From positions 124,001-188,000 of the forward strand of contig QHSP01000015.1 in the NCBI GenBank assembly GCA_003220495.1: DNA of 64,000 nucleotides, written 5' to 3'. The position numbers and the translations under genes were made by a program. The notes beneath the pieces are model-generated. The model ran no database searches. It saw only the letters and a list, made by a program, of their open reading frames with translations, and had not been told where the DNA came from. Origin of the DNA: Candidatus Rokuibacteriota bacterium. GTDB lineage: Bacteria > Methylomirabilota > Methylomirabilia > Rokubacteriales > CSP1-6. Shown piece by piece: positions 8,658-17,722 of this stretch; positions within the stretch are counted from its first letter, which is position 1, and each line of letters opens with the position of its first letter.

Positions 8658-9755
8658 ATGATCACACGGCGAAAGACGCGGCAGATCAAGCTGGGCGGCC
8701 TCGCAGTCGGCGGCGGCGCCCCGATCACCGTGCAGTCCATGACCAAGACCGACACGCGCGACGTCCAGGCGACCTTGCTCGAGATCTGGTCGCTCGAGGC
8801 GGCCGGCTGCGACATCGTCCGGTGCGCGGTGCCGGTCAAGGAAGCGGCCGAGAAGCTCGGCGAGATCAAGAAGCAGATCCGCATCCCGCTCGTCGCGGAC
8901 ATTCACTTCAACTACAAGCTGGCGCTGATCGCCCTCGAGCAGGGCGTGGACGGCCTGCGGCTGAACCCCGGCAACATCGGCGGCAAGCAATTCGTGCACG
9001 AGGTGGTCACCGTCGCCAAGGAGAAGAAGATCCCGATCCGTATCGGCGTCAACGGCGGCTCGCTCGAGAAGGATCTGCTCGCGAAGTACGACGGGCCGAC
9101 CGCGCAGGGCATGGTCGAGTCGGCGCTGCGTCACATCCGCATCCTCGAGGACCTGAATTATCCCGAGATGAAGATCTCGCTCAAGGCCTCCGACCCCTTG
9201 ATGATGATCGAGGCGTACCGGATGCTCGCCGACAAGGTCGAGTACGCGTTCCACCTCGGTGTCACCGAGGCCGGGACACCGGGCGTGGGCACGATCAAGT
9301 CCGCGATCGGCCTCGGCGCGCTCCTGTCGGAAGGGATCGGCGACACGATCCGCGTGTCGCTCTCGGCGGACCCCGCCGAAGAGGTCCGGGTCGGGACCCA
9401 GATCCTCAAGTCGCTCGGCCTTCGCAAGGGCGGCCTGACGTTCGTGTCGTGTCCGTCGTGCGGGCGTGCCGACGTCGATCTGGTCAAGCTCGCGAAGGAG
9501 GTCGAGGACGAGTTCAAGGGGTTGAACGAAGAGATCCACATCGCGGTCATGGGATGCGAGGTCAACGGTCCGGGCGAGGCACGCGCCGCCGACATCGGCG
9601 TCGCGGGAGGACGCGGCATCGGCCTCATCTTCAAGAACGGAGACGTGATCCGCAAAGTACCCGAGAAGGAGATCGTCCAGGCGATGCGCGAGGAAGTCGA
9701 CAAGTTCATCGCCGAGCGTAAGGCCGCGAAGACGGCGGCCGTGGAGGCCCAGTGA
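8658..9755 (+). CDS. ispG: 4-hydroxy-3-methylbut-2-enyl diphosphate synthase (flavodoxin/ferredoxin type)
   Basis: Reductive dehydration of MEcPP to HMBPP, the penultimate MEP-pathway step, using a [4Fe-4S] cluster. The TIM-barrel half starts with the family motif GGAPITVQSMTKTDTRD (residues 15-31). The cluster-binding half holds the Cys pair in SCPSCGR (about residue 264-269) and the third Cys in MGCEVNGPGEA (about 299). At 365 residues it is the bacterial form without the plant A* domain. The enzyme needs an external electron donor; the next gene, overlapping by four bases, encodes a ferredoxin. Confidence 0.97.
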   Translation: MITRRKTRQIKLGGLAVGGGAPITVQSMTKTDTRDVQATLLEIWSLEAAGCDIVRCAVPVKEAAEKLGEIKKQIRIPLVADIHFNYKLALIALEQGVDGLRLNPGNIGGKQFVHEVVTVAKEKKIPIRIGVNGGSLEKDLLAKYDGPTAQGMVESALRHIRILEDLNYPEMKISLKASDPLMMIEAYRMLADKVEYAFHLGVTEAGTPGVGTIKSAIGLGALLSEGIGDTIRVSLSADPAEEVRVGTQILKSLGLRKGGLTFVSCPSCGRADVDLVKLAKEVEDEFKGLNEEIHIAVMGCEVNGPGEARAADIGVAGGRGIGLIFKNGDVIRKVPEKEIVQAMREEVDKFIAERKAAKTAAVEAQ

Positions 9756-10087
9756 TGGGACAGTACAAGACTCACGTCTTCGTGTGCACGTCCGGCGACT
9801 CGTGCCCCACCCAGGGCAACGTCGAGCAGTACGTGAAATTTCTCCGCGACGAGTCGGTGAAGGCCGGGCTCAAGGCCGACATCCGGATCAACAAGGCCGG
9901 CTGCTTCTCGCAGTGCGGTCACGGCCCGATGATGGTCTTCTACCCGGAGAACGTCTGGTACGGCGGCGTGCAGGAGTCAGACTTGAAGGAGATCTTCGAG
10001 TCCCATATCCGGGACGGTAAGCCCGTCGCTCGCCTGATCTACGACCCCGGCGTCAAGGGCGCCAACAAGAAGCCGGGTTACAAGTAG
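9755..10087 (+). CDS. Thioredoxin-like [2Fe-2S] ferredoxin
   Basis: Small (110-residue) electron carrier. It has the thioredoxin-like ferredoxin layout: an early Cys pair in VFVCTSGDSCPTQG (about residues 11 and 17) and a second pair in KAGCFSQCGHGP (about 50 and 54), the four ligands of a [2Fe-2S] cluster, followed by the MMVFYPENVWYGGV strand typical of the family. The GTG/ATG start overlaps the ispG stop and the gene ends the operon just before a strong terminator. Its position suggests it reduces IspG; that is inference, since the family also serves hydrogenases and other oxidoreductases. Confidence 0.85.
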   Translation: MGQYKTHVFVCTSGDSCPTQGNVEQYVKFLRDESVKAGLKADIRINKAGCFSQCGHGPMMVFYPENVWYGGVQESDLKEIFESHIRDGKPVARLIYDPGVKGANKKPGYK

Positions 10088-10115
10088 CAAGACCCGTCAA
10101 GGGCGCCGTGCCTCT

Positions 10116-10145
10116 GGTGGAGTGATGGAAGAGCACACCTCCACC
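10116..10145 (+). other. Hairpin in the ispG-rimP intergenic region
   Basis: GGTGGAG (10116-10122) pairs perfectly with CTCCACC (10139-10145) around a 16-base loop. It has no T-run and lies 33 bases before the terminator. It may help 3'-end folding of the ispG-ferredoxin mRNA; no function is assigned. Confidence 0.3.
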
Positions 10146-10178
10146 TTGCCTCCAGTCCGAACACGTGCTAAATTCCTG

Positions 10179-10205
10179 AAAAAGTGGGCCTAGCCCGCTT
10201 TTTTT
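10179..10205 (+). terminator. Rho-independent terminator after the ispG-ferredoxin operon
   Basis: AAAAAGTGGGC (10179-10189), loop CTA, then GCCCGCTTTTT (10193-10203): an 11-bp stem with one G-T wobble, running into seven consecutive Ts (10199-10205). It is the clearest intrinsic terminator in the window and separates the rpsB-to-ferredoxin block from rimP-nusA. Confidence 0.88.
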
Positions 10206-10227
10206 AGTTTTTGGTGGCTGGAATGGG

Positions 10228-10243
10228 GGCGGCGCGCGCCGCC
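10228..10243. repeat. 16-bp perfect palindrome upstream of rimP
   Basis: GGCGGCGCGCGCCGCC is self-complementary over its full length and lies 53 bases before the rimP ATG in the leader of the rimP-nusA-infB unit. Such GC-only palindromes can arise by chance in this base composition; a role in NusA autoregulation cannot be judged from sequence. Confidence 0.35.
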
Positions 10244-10296
10244 GGCCGTTGCGGGGCTGGGTGCCCTGGGGGTCGAGGCGCGCCGATAAAGTGGCG

Positions 10297-10764
10297 ATGG
10301 ACGACGCGGAACGGACGGCCTTGATCGAGGAAACGGTCGCACCGGTGGTGGAGGGGCACGGGCTCGAGCTCGTCGACCTCGAATGGCGTGGGCTTCGGCC
10401 CCGGGGCGTGCTCCGACTCTACGTCGACAAGGCAGGAGGCGTGGGGATCGGGGAGTGCGAGCGCCTGAGTCGGGAGCTCGGGGACGTGCTCGACGCCGCA
10501 GCCGTGATCGAGGGAGGGTACGACCTCGAGGTCTCCTCACCCGGGCTCGACCGGCAGCTCAAGAAGGATCGGGAGTACCGCTGGGCGGTTGGCAAGCAGA
10601 TCCGCTGCTGGCTCGCCGGCGGCGCCGAGTTTCATGGGCGGCTGGCGGAGGTCACGCCCGAGCGGCTGGTGCTGGACCGAGACGGCAAGCGCACCGAGCT
10701 GGGACGGGCCGAGGTCACGAAGGCGCGGTTGGAGGCGGAGGTCCCCTGGCCCCGTAAGGCGTAG
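10297..10764 (+). CDS. rimP: Ribosome maturation factor RimP
   Basis: Assists late assembly of the 30S head. The 155-residue protein shows the family N-terminal half (VAPVVEGHGLELVDLEWR, residues 12-29; VLRLYVDKAGGVGIGECERL, about 37-56) and DLEVSSPGLDRQLKKDREY near 75, then the small SH3-like C-terminal domain. ATG 10297 gives the usual length; GTG 10291 is an alternative. It is the first gene of the conserved rimP-nusA-ylxR-infB-rbfA operon. Confidence 0.93.
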   Translation: MDDAERTALIEETVAPVVEGHGLELVDLEWRGLRPRGVLRLYVDKAGGVGIGECERLSRELGDVLDAAAVIEGGYDLEVSSPGLDRQLKKDREYRWAVGKQIRCWLAGGAEFHGRLAEVTPERLVLDRDGKRTELGRAEVTKARLEAEVPWPRKA

Positions 10765-10787
10765 AATCTGGGCGAGTCAAGGACGCG

Positions 10788-12137
10788 ATGAACCGAGAAC
10801 TGATCACCGTGATCGAGCAGATCGGGCGAGAGAAGGGGATCGACAAGGAGATCCTCTTCGAGGCGTTGGAGTCTGCCCTGCTCTCGGCATCGCGCAAGAC
10901 CCTCGGCGCCTCGGACAACTGGCGGATGCACATCGACAGGAAGAGCGGCGACCTCCGGGTCTATTGCCGCAAGAAGGTCGTGACCGAGGTCGCCGACGAC
11001 AAACAAGAGATCAGCCTCAACGACGCCAAGGCGCTGAACGCCGACGCCGAGCTCGACGACGAGCTCGAGCTCGAGCAGGAGCGGCCGCCCCAGGACTTCG
11101 GGCGGATCGCGGCGCAGACGGCCAAGCAAGTCATCCTCCAGAAGGTGCGCGACGCCGAGCGCGAGGGGATCTACTCGGAGTTCGTGGGCAAGGAGGGCCA
11201 GATCCTCCGCGGCATCGTCCATCGAATCGAGAAGCGCAACGTGATTCTCGAGATCGGCAAGGCCGAGGCGATCCTGCCCGAGCGGGAGCAGATTCTGGGC
11301 GAGCGCTACAACCCGGGCGATCGGATTCGCGCCTACGTGCTCGAGGTGCGCCGGACGGCCAAGGGGCCGCAGATCTCGCTCTCGCGTACGCATCCGGGCT
11401 ACCTCGCGCGGCTCTTCCAGACCGAGATCCCCGAGATCCAGGAAGGGATCGTCCTGGTCAAGGCCACCGCGCGCGAGGCGGGCGAGCGGGCGAAGGTCGC
11501 GGTCGCGTCGACCAAGCGCGACGTCGATCCGATCGGCGCGTGCGTCGGCCTGCGCGGCACGCGCATCCAGGTCATCAGCCGCGAGCTGCGCGGCGAGAAG
11601 ATCGACATCATCGAGTGGTCGCACGACCCTGCGACGTTCGTGGCGCGCGCGCTCTCGCCGGCGAAGGTCTCGTCGGTGACGATCCACGAGGCCGACAGCG
11701 AGGGGCAGCCCTCGGCGACGGTCATCGTGCCCGACAACCAGCTCTCGCTCGCCATCGGCAAGAAGGGCCAGAACGCGCGCCTCGCGGCGAAGCTCACGGG
11801 CATGCGCATCGACATCAAGAGCGAGTCGGAAGTCGAGGCCGAGCGCTCCCCGAGCGAGCCGGTGGCCATCGAGGAGCGCGCCGCGCTCGAGATGCTGCCG
11901 GGTGTCGACGCCGCGCTGGCCGAAGTCCTGGTCGGGGCCGGGCTCGGCTCGCCCGGCGCGATCGTGCGGGCCGGGCGAGAGAAGCTGGGCCTGGTCGTCG
12001 AGGTGGGCGACCGCGCCGATGCGATCTACGCCGCCGCCGAGAAGCTCGTGGCCGCGCACCGCGCGGCGCAGGAAGCGAAGACCGCGCCCGAAGCCGACCA
12101 GCCCGAGAGGCCGCAAGGGGATCAGACGCCCTCGTGA
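10788..12137 (+). CDS. nusA: Transcription termination/antitermination factor NusA
   Basis: Binds RNA polymerase and nascent RNA to control pausing and termination. The N-terminal RNAP-binding domain covers residues 1-130, the S1 domain about 135-200 ([20 protein letters not shown]), and two KH domains follow: [20 protein letters not shown] near 250-269 and [19 protein letters not shown] near 320-340. The C-terminus carries one helix-hairpin-helix-like segment (about 365-440) and an acidic tail, giving 449 residues. The TGA overlaps the GTG of ylxR. Confidence 0.96.
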   Translation: MNRELITVIEQIGREKGIDKEILFEALESALLSASRKTLGASDNWRMHIDRKSGDLRVYCRKKVVTEVADDKQEISLNDAKALNADAELDDELELEQERPPQDFGRIAAQTAKQVILQKVRDAEREGIYSEFVGKEGQILRGIVHRIEKRNVILEIGKAEAILPEREQILGERYNPGDRIRAYVLEVRRTAKGPQISLSRTHPGYLARLFQTEIPEIQEGIVLVKATAREAGERAKVAVASTKRDVDPIGACVGLRGTRIQVISRELRGEKIDIIEWSHDPATFVARALSPAKVSSVTIHEADSEGQPSATVIVPDNQLSLAIGKKGQNARLAAKLTGMRIDIKSESEVEAERSPSEPVAIEERAALEMLPGVDAALAEVLVGAGLGSPGAIVRAGREKLGLVVEVGDRADAIYAAAEKLVAAHRAAQEAKTAPEADQPERPQGDQTPS

Positions 12138-12505
12138 AGACACCTCCGAGCCGCACGTGTCTGGGATGCCGGCGGGCTCGGCCGCAGGCCGCGCTGGTCC
12201 GCCTGGTGCGGCTGCCGACCGGGACGGTCGTCGTGGACGCCGGAACCCGAGCGGCGGGACGGGGCGCGTATGTCTGCCCTGACACGCCATGCCTCGAGCG
12301 CGGGCTGAGCCGCGGTCGGCTCGGCCACGCCTTCAGAAAGCCCAGTGAGGCCAGCCCCAATCTGGCGGCGGCGGTGCGGGCCGCCGGTGAGCGCGAGGCT
12401 CGGGCGCAACCGGCCGTGGCCGAAACGAGCCCCGAGGGCGCGGTACTGTGCGAAGCCGGTGCGAGTGCGATCGACGACGTCGACGTGATCACGGTGAGAT
12501 CGTAG
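12134..12505 (+). CDS. ylxR: YlxR family RNA-binding protein
   Basis: Small protein of the YlxR/DUF448 family, nearly always between nusA and infB; B. subtilis YlxR has been linked to nucleoid and transcription control and to RNase P. Family motifs RTCLGCRRARPQAALVRLVR (residues 7-26) and GRGAYVCPDTPCLERGL (about 46-62) are present. At 123 residues it is longer than the roughly 90-residue core, with an Ala/Glu-rich extension after residue 80 of no recognised function. The GTG overlaps the nusA stop. Confidence 0.88.
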   Translation: MKTPPSRTCLGCRRARPQAALVRLVRLPTGTVVVDAGTRAAGRGAYVCPDTPCLERGLSRGRLGHAFRKPSEASPNLAAAVRAAGEREARAQPAVAETSPEGAVLCEAGASAIDDVDVITVRS

Positions 12506-12520
12506 GGAGGTGAGGGGACA

Positions 12521-15121
12521 GTGGCAGCAGCCAAGATAAAGGTGATCGAGCTCGCCAAGGAGCTCGGCGTGACCAGCAAGGACCTCATGGTCGCGGCCGA
12601 GGAGATGGGCCACAAGGGTATCCGGGCTATGAGTCCCCTCGACAGCACGCTCGCGAACGCGCTGCGCGTGAAGCTCGGCAAGGGCCGCGATCTTCCGGAG
12701 GCGCCCAAGCCCAAGCGCGTCCCGAAACCCAAGGTGGACGAGACGGGTGACGCGGCCGCGGCAGCCGGCGACGCCATCGTCAAGAAGCCCGCGTCGCGGT
12801 CGAAGAAGGCGAAGACCGAGGACGAGGTGCCGGCAGACGTCAAGCCGGCGGCGACGATCGTGAAGCCCAAGCCCGCGGGTCCGGCGCCCGAGATCACGCC
12901 GGAGCCACCGTTCGTTCCGGAGCCAGAGCCCGAGATCGTACCAGAGCCGACCTTCGTCGCGCCGGCGCCCGAGCCGCTGGTCCCGAAACCACCCGCGCCG
13001 GGCGCGCCGCCGCTGGGTCCGCCCGCGCCCAAGAAGCCCGAGCCCAAGATCGTTCCGTTCCGTCCGCTCGAGCGTGGCGCTCCGGCGCCTCCGCCGCGGC
13101 CGTCGCGACAGTCCACGGGCCCGTTCGCGCCGCCGAGAGTCACCGTGTCGCCGTCGAGGCCCGCGGCACCGGCTCCGCCGCCTCGGCCCACGTCGCAGCC
13201 TGCGCCGCCGTCCATCATCAGGCCGGCGGTTCCGGGAGCTCCTGGGGCACCGCCGGCAGCGCCGGTCCCGGCGCCCGCTCCGATCGCGCCCGCGGCCGTC
13301 GCGCCGGTTCCGGTCTCATCGGCCGCCGTCGCGTCGGCCATCGTCGAAGAGCCAGCGGCCCAGCCGGTCGAGGTGCGACGAGAGCTCATCCGAGTGCCGG
13401 AGTCGGTCACCGTCGGCGAGCTCGCCGAGAAGATGCGGCGGAAATCCGGCGAGGTGATCAAGGCGTTGCTCGAGCTCGGTGTGATGGCCACGGTCAACGA
13501 ACTCCTCGATCCGACTGCGGCCAAGCTCGTCGCCGACAAGTTCAACGTCGACGTCGAGATCCGCTCGGTCGAGGGTGACGTGGTCGACGAGGAAGATCTC
13601 GACCCGACGCAGCTCGCGCTGCGTCCGCCGGTCGTCACGGTCATGGGTCACGTCGACCACGGCAAAACGTCGTTGCTGGACGCCATCCGCAAGTCGAAAG
13701 TCGCCGAGAAGGAGTTCGGCGGCATCACCCAGCACATCGGCGCCTACCAGGTCACGACCTCGCACGGCAAGGTCACGTTCCTCGACACGCCGGGCCACGA
13801 GGCCTTCACGGCGATGCGGGCGCGCGGGGCTCAGGCGACCGACATCGTCATCCTCGTCGTCGCGGCGGACGACGGCGTGATGCCGCAGACGCAGGAAGCG
13901 ATCAACCACGCGCGCGCCGCGAACGTGCCGATCATCGTCGCGGTCAACAAGATCGACCGGCCCGAGGCCGACGCCGATCGGGTGAGGCGCGAGCTGTCCA
14001 ATCTCAACCTCGTGCCGGAAGAGTGGGGCGGGCAGACGATTTTCGTGCCGACCTCGGCCAAGACGGGTGTCGGTATCGACCAGCTCCTCGAGATGACCGC
14101 GCTCCAGTCGGAGATCCTCGAGCTCAAGGCCAACGCCGCCCGCGCCGCCAAGGGCGTCATCATCGAAGGTCGCCTCGACCGGGGGCGTGGACCCGTGGCT
14201 ACGGCGCTGATCCAGAACGGGACTCTGAAGGAGGGCGACGCGGTTGTCGTCGGCTCCTACTCCGGGCGGGTGCGCTCTTTGCTCGACCCCGCCGGCAAGA
14301 AGGTCAAGAGCGCCGGGCCGTCCGATCCTGTCGAGATCCAGGGCCTCTCGGGGGTGCCGGCGGCGGGCGACGTGCTCGTGGCCGTCTCGGACGAGCGCAA
14401 GGCGCGGCAGATCGCGACGATGCGGCTCGACCGGGAGAAGGCCAAGGGCAAGACGACGACTCGCATCACGCTCGAGGGGCTGCAGAAGCAGATCCAGACC
14501 GGCGAGGTCAAGGAGCTGCGGCTCATCCTCAAGGCCGACGTGCAGGGCTCGGTCGAGGCGCTGGCCGAATCGCTCGAGCGGCTCTCGACCGACGAGGTGA
14601 AGCTGAAGGTCATCCACAGCTCGGTCGGCATGATCACCGAGAGCGACGTGATGCTCGCCTCGGCGTCCAACGCGATCGTGCTGGGATTCAACGTAAAGGC
14701 GGAGCCCAAGGCGACGGCCCAGGCTCAGGCGAACGGCGTCGACATTCGGAACTACAACGTCATCTACGAGGCCATCAACGATCTCAAGGCCGCCCTCGCC
14801 GGCATGCTGGCGCCCGAGATCCGCGAGACGGCGCTCGGCAAGGCCCAGGTTCGCCAGATCTTCGTCATCTCCAAGCTCGGCCCGATCTGCGGCTCGTACG
14901 TGTCGGAAGGCAAGATCGTGCGCAACGCGAAGGTGCGCGTGCGTCGCGGCGACGAGATCTTCGGCCAGGGCACGGTCGGCTCATTGAAGCGCTTCAAGGA
15001 CGACGTCCGCGAGGTCCTCGCCGGGGTCGAGTGCGGGATCGGCGTCGACGGCGTCAACGGCGTTCAGCCCGGGGACATCCTCGAGGTGTACACGAGCGAG
15101 GAAGTGGCGCGCACGCTGTAA
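12521..15121 (+). CDS. infB: Translation initiation factor IF-2
   Basis: GTPase that places initiator tRNA on the 30S subunit. The IF2_N domain is at residues 4-55 ([17 protein letters not shown]), followed by a long Pro/Ala-rich linker (about 65-280), a second IF2_N-like helix domain (about 285-340), and the G domain: GHVDHGKT at 376-383, DTPGHEAF about 422, NKID about 477. Domains II-IV follow to residue 866. GTG 12521 has an excellent GGGAGGTGA upstream. The proline-rich linker has low complexity but is normal for IF-2. Confidence 0.97.
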   Translation: MAAAKIKVIELAKELGVTSKDLMVAAEEMGHKGIRAMSPLDSTLANALRVKLGKGRDLPEAPKPKRVPKPKVDETGDAAAAAGDAIVKKPASRSKKAKTEDEVPADVKPAATIVKPKPAGPAPEITPEPPFVPEPEPEIVPEPTFVAPAPEPLVPKPPAPGAPPLGPPAPKKPEPKIVPFRPLERGAPAPPPRPSRQSTGPFAPPRVTVSPSRPAAPAPPPRPTSQPAPPSIIRPAVPGAPGAPPAAPVPAPAPIAPAAVAPVPVSSAAVASAIVEEPAAQPVEVRRELIRVPESVTVGELAEKMRRKSGEVIKALLELGVMATVNELLDPTAAKLVADKFNVDVEIRSVEGDVVDEEDLDPTQLALRPPVVTVMGHVDHGKTSLLDAIRKSKVAEKEFGGITQHIGAYQVTTSHGKVTFLDTPGHEAFTAMRARGAQATDIVILVVAADDGVMPQTQEAINHARAANVPIIVAVNKIDRPEADADRVRRELSNLNLVPEEWGGQTIFVPTSAKTGVGIDQLLEMTALQSEILELKANAARAAKGVIIEGRLDRGRGPVATALIQNGTLKEGDAVVVGSYSGRVRSLLDPAGKKVKSAGPSDPVEIQGLSGVPAAGDVLVAVSDERKARQIATMRLDREKAKGKTTTRITLEGLQKQIQTGEVKELRLILKADVQGSVEALAESLERLSTDEVKLKVIHSSVGMITESDVMLASASNAIVLGFNVKAEPKATAQAQANGVDIRNYNVIYEAINDLKAALAGMLAPEIRETALGKAQVRQIFVISKLGPICGSYVSEGKIVRNAKVRVRRGDEIFGQGTVGSLKRFKDDVREVLAGVECGIGVDGVNGVQPGDILEVYTSEEVARTL

Positions 15122-15145
15122 GGGAACAGCGCGCCGGAGGGGGCC

Positions 15146-15436
15146 GTGTCGGCTGCGCGCGTCGCGCTCGGGCTCGTCGAGCTGCACCTGCCGGACGTCG
15201 CGTCCCTCAAGGACAAGCGGCACGTCCTGAAGGGTCTCAAGGAGAAGGTGCGGGCGCGGTTCGAGGTGTCCGTGGCCGAGGTCGACCACCAGGACCTCTG
15301 GCAGCGCGCCACGCTCGCCGTCGCCTACGTCTCCGCCGACGCGCGACACGCCAACGAGGTCATCGCCAAGGCGATGGACTTCATCGAAGACAACGTGGCC
15401 GGACGAGTGCTCGACACCTCAGTGGAGATTCTCTGA
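15146..15436 (+). CDS. DUF503/YlxP family protein
   Basis: A 96-residue protein of the YlxP/DUF503 family, commonly between infB and rbfA. The typical LPDVASLKDKRHVLKGLKEK segment (residues 15-34) and VSVAEVDHQDLWQRATLAVA (about 41-60) are clear. Its biochemical role is unestablished; genomic context suggests ribosome assembly or translation. The GTG start follows GGAGGGGG, and the stop overlaps the rbfA ATG. Confidence 0.88.
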   Translation: MSAARVALGLVELHLPDVASLKDKRHVLKGLKEKVRARFEVSVAEVDHQDLWQRATLAVAYVSADARHANEVIAKAMDFIEDNVAGRVLDTSVEIL

Positions 15437-15789
15437 TGCAAGGCAAGCGGCTGGACCGGGTCAATCAGCTCGTCAAGGAGGAGATCTCGACGCTCCTGCA
15501 GCGGGAGCTCAAGGACCCGCGGCTCGGATTCGTGTCGGTGACCGAAGTCGAGACCGCACGCGACTTGAGAACCGCCAAGGTCTTCGTGTCGGTCCTCGGC
15601 GACGAGGCCCAGTGGACCGGATCCTTGACGGCCCTCGTCAGCGCCCGTGGCTTCATCCGCAACTGGCTCCGGCAGCATCTGGATCTGCGGGTCACGCCCG
15701 AGCTCGACTTCCGGCCCGACCGGTCGATGGAGCACGCGGCGCGCATCCAGGCGCTCCTCCGGCAGGTCAGCGGCGACGCCGGGCGGTGA
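15436..15789 (+). CDS. rbfA: 30S ribosome-binding factor A
   Basis: KH-like cold-shock and assembly factor binding helix 1 of 16S rRNA in the immature 30S subunit. The 117-residue protein shows the family pattern RVNQLVKEEISTLLQRELKD at the N-terminus and FVSVTEVETARDLRTAKVFV after it. It is coupled by one-base overlaps to DUF503 upstream and nrnA downstream. Confidence 0.94.
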   Translation: MQGKRLDRVNQLVKEEISTLLQRELKDPRLGFVSVTEVETARDLRTAKVFVSVLGDEAQWTGSLTALVSARGFIRNWLRQHLDLRVTPELDFRPDRSMEHAARIQALLRQVSGDAGR

Positions 15790-16781
15790 AGGTCCCCATC
15801 GAGCACACGAGCCCCGTCCCCTCCGCCGCCGTGCTGGAACCATTCGCGCACGGCGGCCGCGCCCTCATGCTGGGGCACGTTCACCCGGACGCAGACGTCC
15901 TGGGCACGTTGCTGGCCCTCGGACTGGCGCTCGAGGCGCGGAGCTGGAGCGTGGTGTACGGCGGTCCGCATCCGGCGCCGGCGCTGCTTGGCTTCTTGCC
16001 CGGAGTCGATCGCTATCGGACGCTCGATCAGCTCGACGGGCGCTTCGACGTCGTGGTGCTGACCGACTGTCCGAATCCTCAGCGCACGGAGGGGCTCATC
16101 GATCGGGCCCGGGGCGCCGGCAAGATCATCGTCAACATCGATCACCACCCCGACAACCGGCGCTACGGGGACGTGAACTGGATCGACGCGAAGGCGGCCG
16201 CGACCGGCGAGATGATCTTCGAGCTGCTCATGGCGCTCCGCGTGACGCTCACGCCGGCTATGGCCACGAATCTCTTCACGGCGATCCACACGGACACCGG
16301 CTCGTTCCGCTACTCGAACGTGACCACGCGCACGTTCACGATCGCGGCGGCGCTCGTGGCCGCCGGCGCCCGTCCGGAGCTCGTCTCCGAATCGCTCTAC
16401 GAGCGGCGCGCTCCCGACGCGCTCCACTGGCTCGGCGAGGCGCTCACGAGGGTCGAGGTGAGCGCGGACGGGCGGATCGGCTGGCTGGCGCTCCCGGCCA
16501 GCGCGGTTCCCGAGCGGATCGTCGAGTCGGAGGAGCTCGTGAACTATCCGCGCTCCGTCGCCTCGGTTCGCGTCGCCTGTCTGCTCCGCGAGCTGGACGG
16601 CACCGTGAAGGTGAGCCTGCGGGGCAAGGGCGACGTGGACGTTCAGAAGATCGCGGCGCAGTTCGGCGGCGGTGGCCACGTGAACGCCGCTGGGTGTACC
16701 GTCGCCGGCCCGCTGCCCGAGGCGACGCGGATCGTGCTCGACGCCGTCCGGCGGGCCATCGACAACACGAGAGGCTCGTGA
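15786..16781 (+). CDS. nrnA: DHH-family nanoRNase / pAp phosphatase (NrnA-like)
   Basis: Predicted to degrade 2-5 nt RNA and to hydrolyse 3'-phosphoadenosine 5'-phosphate. The DHH domain carries GHVHPDADVLGT (about residues 30-41), LTDCPNP (about 92) and the signature NIDHHPDN (about 117). The DHHA1 domain ends with FGGGGHVNAAG near residue 298. The first motif reads HPDADVLGT where many homologues have HPDGDAIGS; the metal-ligand Asp residues are kept. The 331-residue length is normal. GTG 15786 overlaps the rbfA stop; the infB-rbfA-nrnA-truB order is widely conserved. Confidence 0.93.
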   Translation: MKVPIEHTSPVPSAAVLEPFAHGGRALMLGHVHPDADVLGTLLALGLALEARSWSVVYGGPHPAPALLGFLPGVDRYRTLDQLDGRFDVVVLTDCPNPQRTEGLIDRARGAGKIIVNIDHHPDNRRYGDVNWIDAKAAATGEMIFELLMALRVTLTPAMATNLFTAIHTDTGSFRYSNVTTRTFTIAAALVAAGARPELVSESLYERRAPDALHWLGEALTRVEVSADGRIGWLALPASAVPERIVESEELVNYPRSVASVRVACLLRELDGTVKVSLRGKGDVDVQKIAAQFGGGGHVNAAGCTVAGPLPEATRIVLDAVRRAIDNTRGS

Positions 16782-17722
16782 GCCGCGAGTCCGTGCGCTC
16801 CGGCATCCTGGTGGTCGATAAAGGCCGGGGGCCGACCTCGTTCGACGTCGTCGCCATCGTCCGCCGGCGCCTAGGCGTACGGCACATCGGCCACGCCGGT
16901 ACGCTCGATCCCGATGCGACCGGGGTGCTCCCGATCCTCGTCGGCGAGGCCACGAAGCTCACGCCCTATCTGGTCGACCAGGACAAGGAATACGTCGCCA
17001 CGTTGCGCTTCGGCTTGACGACCGACACGCATGACGTGAGTGGACGGGTCCTGTCCGAGACACGAGTGGACGATCTGGACCCGGCTCGGCTCGAGGAGGC
17101 CTGCGGCGCATTCGTCGGGCAGATCCGGCAGGTGCCGCCGATGTACTCAGCGGTCCACCATGAGGGGCGGCGTCTCTACGAGCTTGCGCGCGCGGGCATC
17201 GAGGTCGAGCGCACGGCGCGCGAGGTCGTCATCCGCTCGATCGTGATCGAGAAGGTCGACGGCCCGCGCGCGACGCTCCGGATCGTCTGCGGGAAGGGGA
17301 CCTACGTGCGCGTGCTCGCCGCCGACCTGGGCGCGGCGCTCGGCTGCGGCGGCGCCGTCGAACATCTCGTCCGCTGGCGGGTAGGCCCCTTCGATCTGCG
17401 CGACGCGGTGTCGTGGAGCGAGCTGACCGAGGCGCGCTCGGCAGAGAGCGACCGTGAGCTCTGGTCGCGGGTGCGCCCGGTCGAGACGGCGCTCGCCGGG
17501 TGGCCTTCCGTCCGTCTGGACGGGCCCGGCGCGGCGGCGTTCGGCCACGGGCAGGCGGCCGAGGTGATCCCGCCCGCGGCGGCCACCGAGGGCTTCGTGC
17601 GAGTCCACGACGCCGACGGTCCGATGATCGGGGTCGGCGAATTGATGGCGGGCGGGAGCAAGGTCAGGCCCGTCCGCATCCTGCATGCAGATCGTCCGCG
17701 GACTCGAATCCTTCCCGCCTGA
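16778..17722 (+). CDS. truB: tRNA pseudouridine-55 synthase
   Basis: Isomerises U55 in the T-loop of tRNAs. The catalytic motif HIGHAGTLDPDATGVLP contains the nucleophilic Asp (about residue 44), and KEYVATLRFGLTTDTHD and RQVPPMYSAVHHEGRRLYE (about 117) follow as in TruB. The 314-residue protein ends in a PUA-like domain. GTG 16778 overlaps the nrnA stop, and the C-terminus overlaps ribF by 38 bases. Confidence 0.95.
   Translation: MSRESVRSGILVVDKGRGPTSFDVVAIVRRRLGVRHIGHAGTLDPDATGVLPILVGEATKLTPYLVDQDKEYVATLRFGLTTDTHDVSGRVLSETRVDDLDPARLEEACGAFVGQIRQVPPMYSAVHHEGRRLYELARAGIEVERTAREVVIRSIVIEKVDGPRATLRIVCGKGTYVRVLAADLGAALGCGGAVEHLVRWRVGPFDLRDAVSWSELTEARSAESDRELWSRVRPVETALAGWPSVRLDGPGAAAFGHGQAAEVIPPAAATEGFVRVHDADGPMIGVGELMAGGSKVRPVRILHADRPRTRILPA

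Noticed and set aside
7518-9539. 673-codon minus-strand ORF opposite rseP and ispG
   Set aside because: Antisense reading of conserved genes in high-GC DNA; composition is unlike a protein (Arg/His/Asp/Leu runs) and no ribosome site is seen.
10146-10174. TTGCCT-N17-TAAATT as a promoter of rimP-nusA
   Set aside because: The predicted start falls on the strong terminator hairpin, so the unit would stop at once; chance similarity is more likely.
10088-10178. tRNA or riboswitch in the ispG-rimP gap
   Set aside because: The hairpin at 10116-10145 is real, but no cloverleaf, T-loop sequence or known aptamer motif could be fitted on either strand.
12720-13360. Repetitive Pro/Ala stretch as a separate repeat element
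   Set aside because: It is the in-frame low-complexity linker of IF-2, normal for the family.
15465-16679. 404-codon minus-strand ORF opposite rbfA and nrnA
   Set aside because: Arg/Gly/Asp-rich shadow of GC-biased codons; no family motif, and the plus strand holds two well-supported genes.
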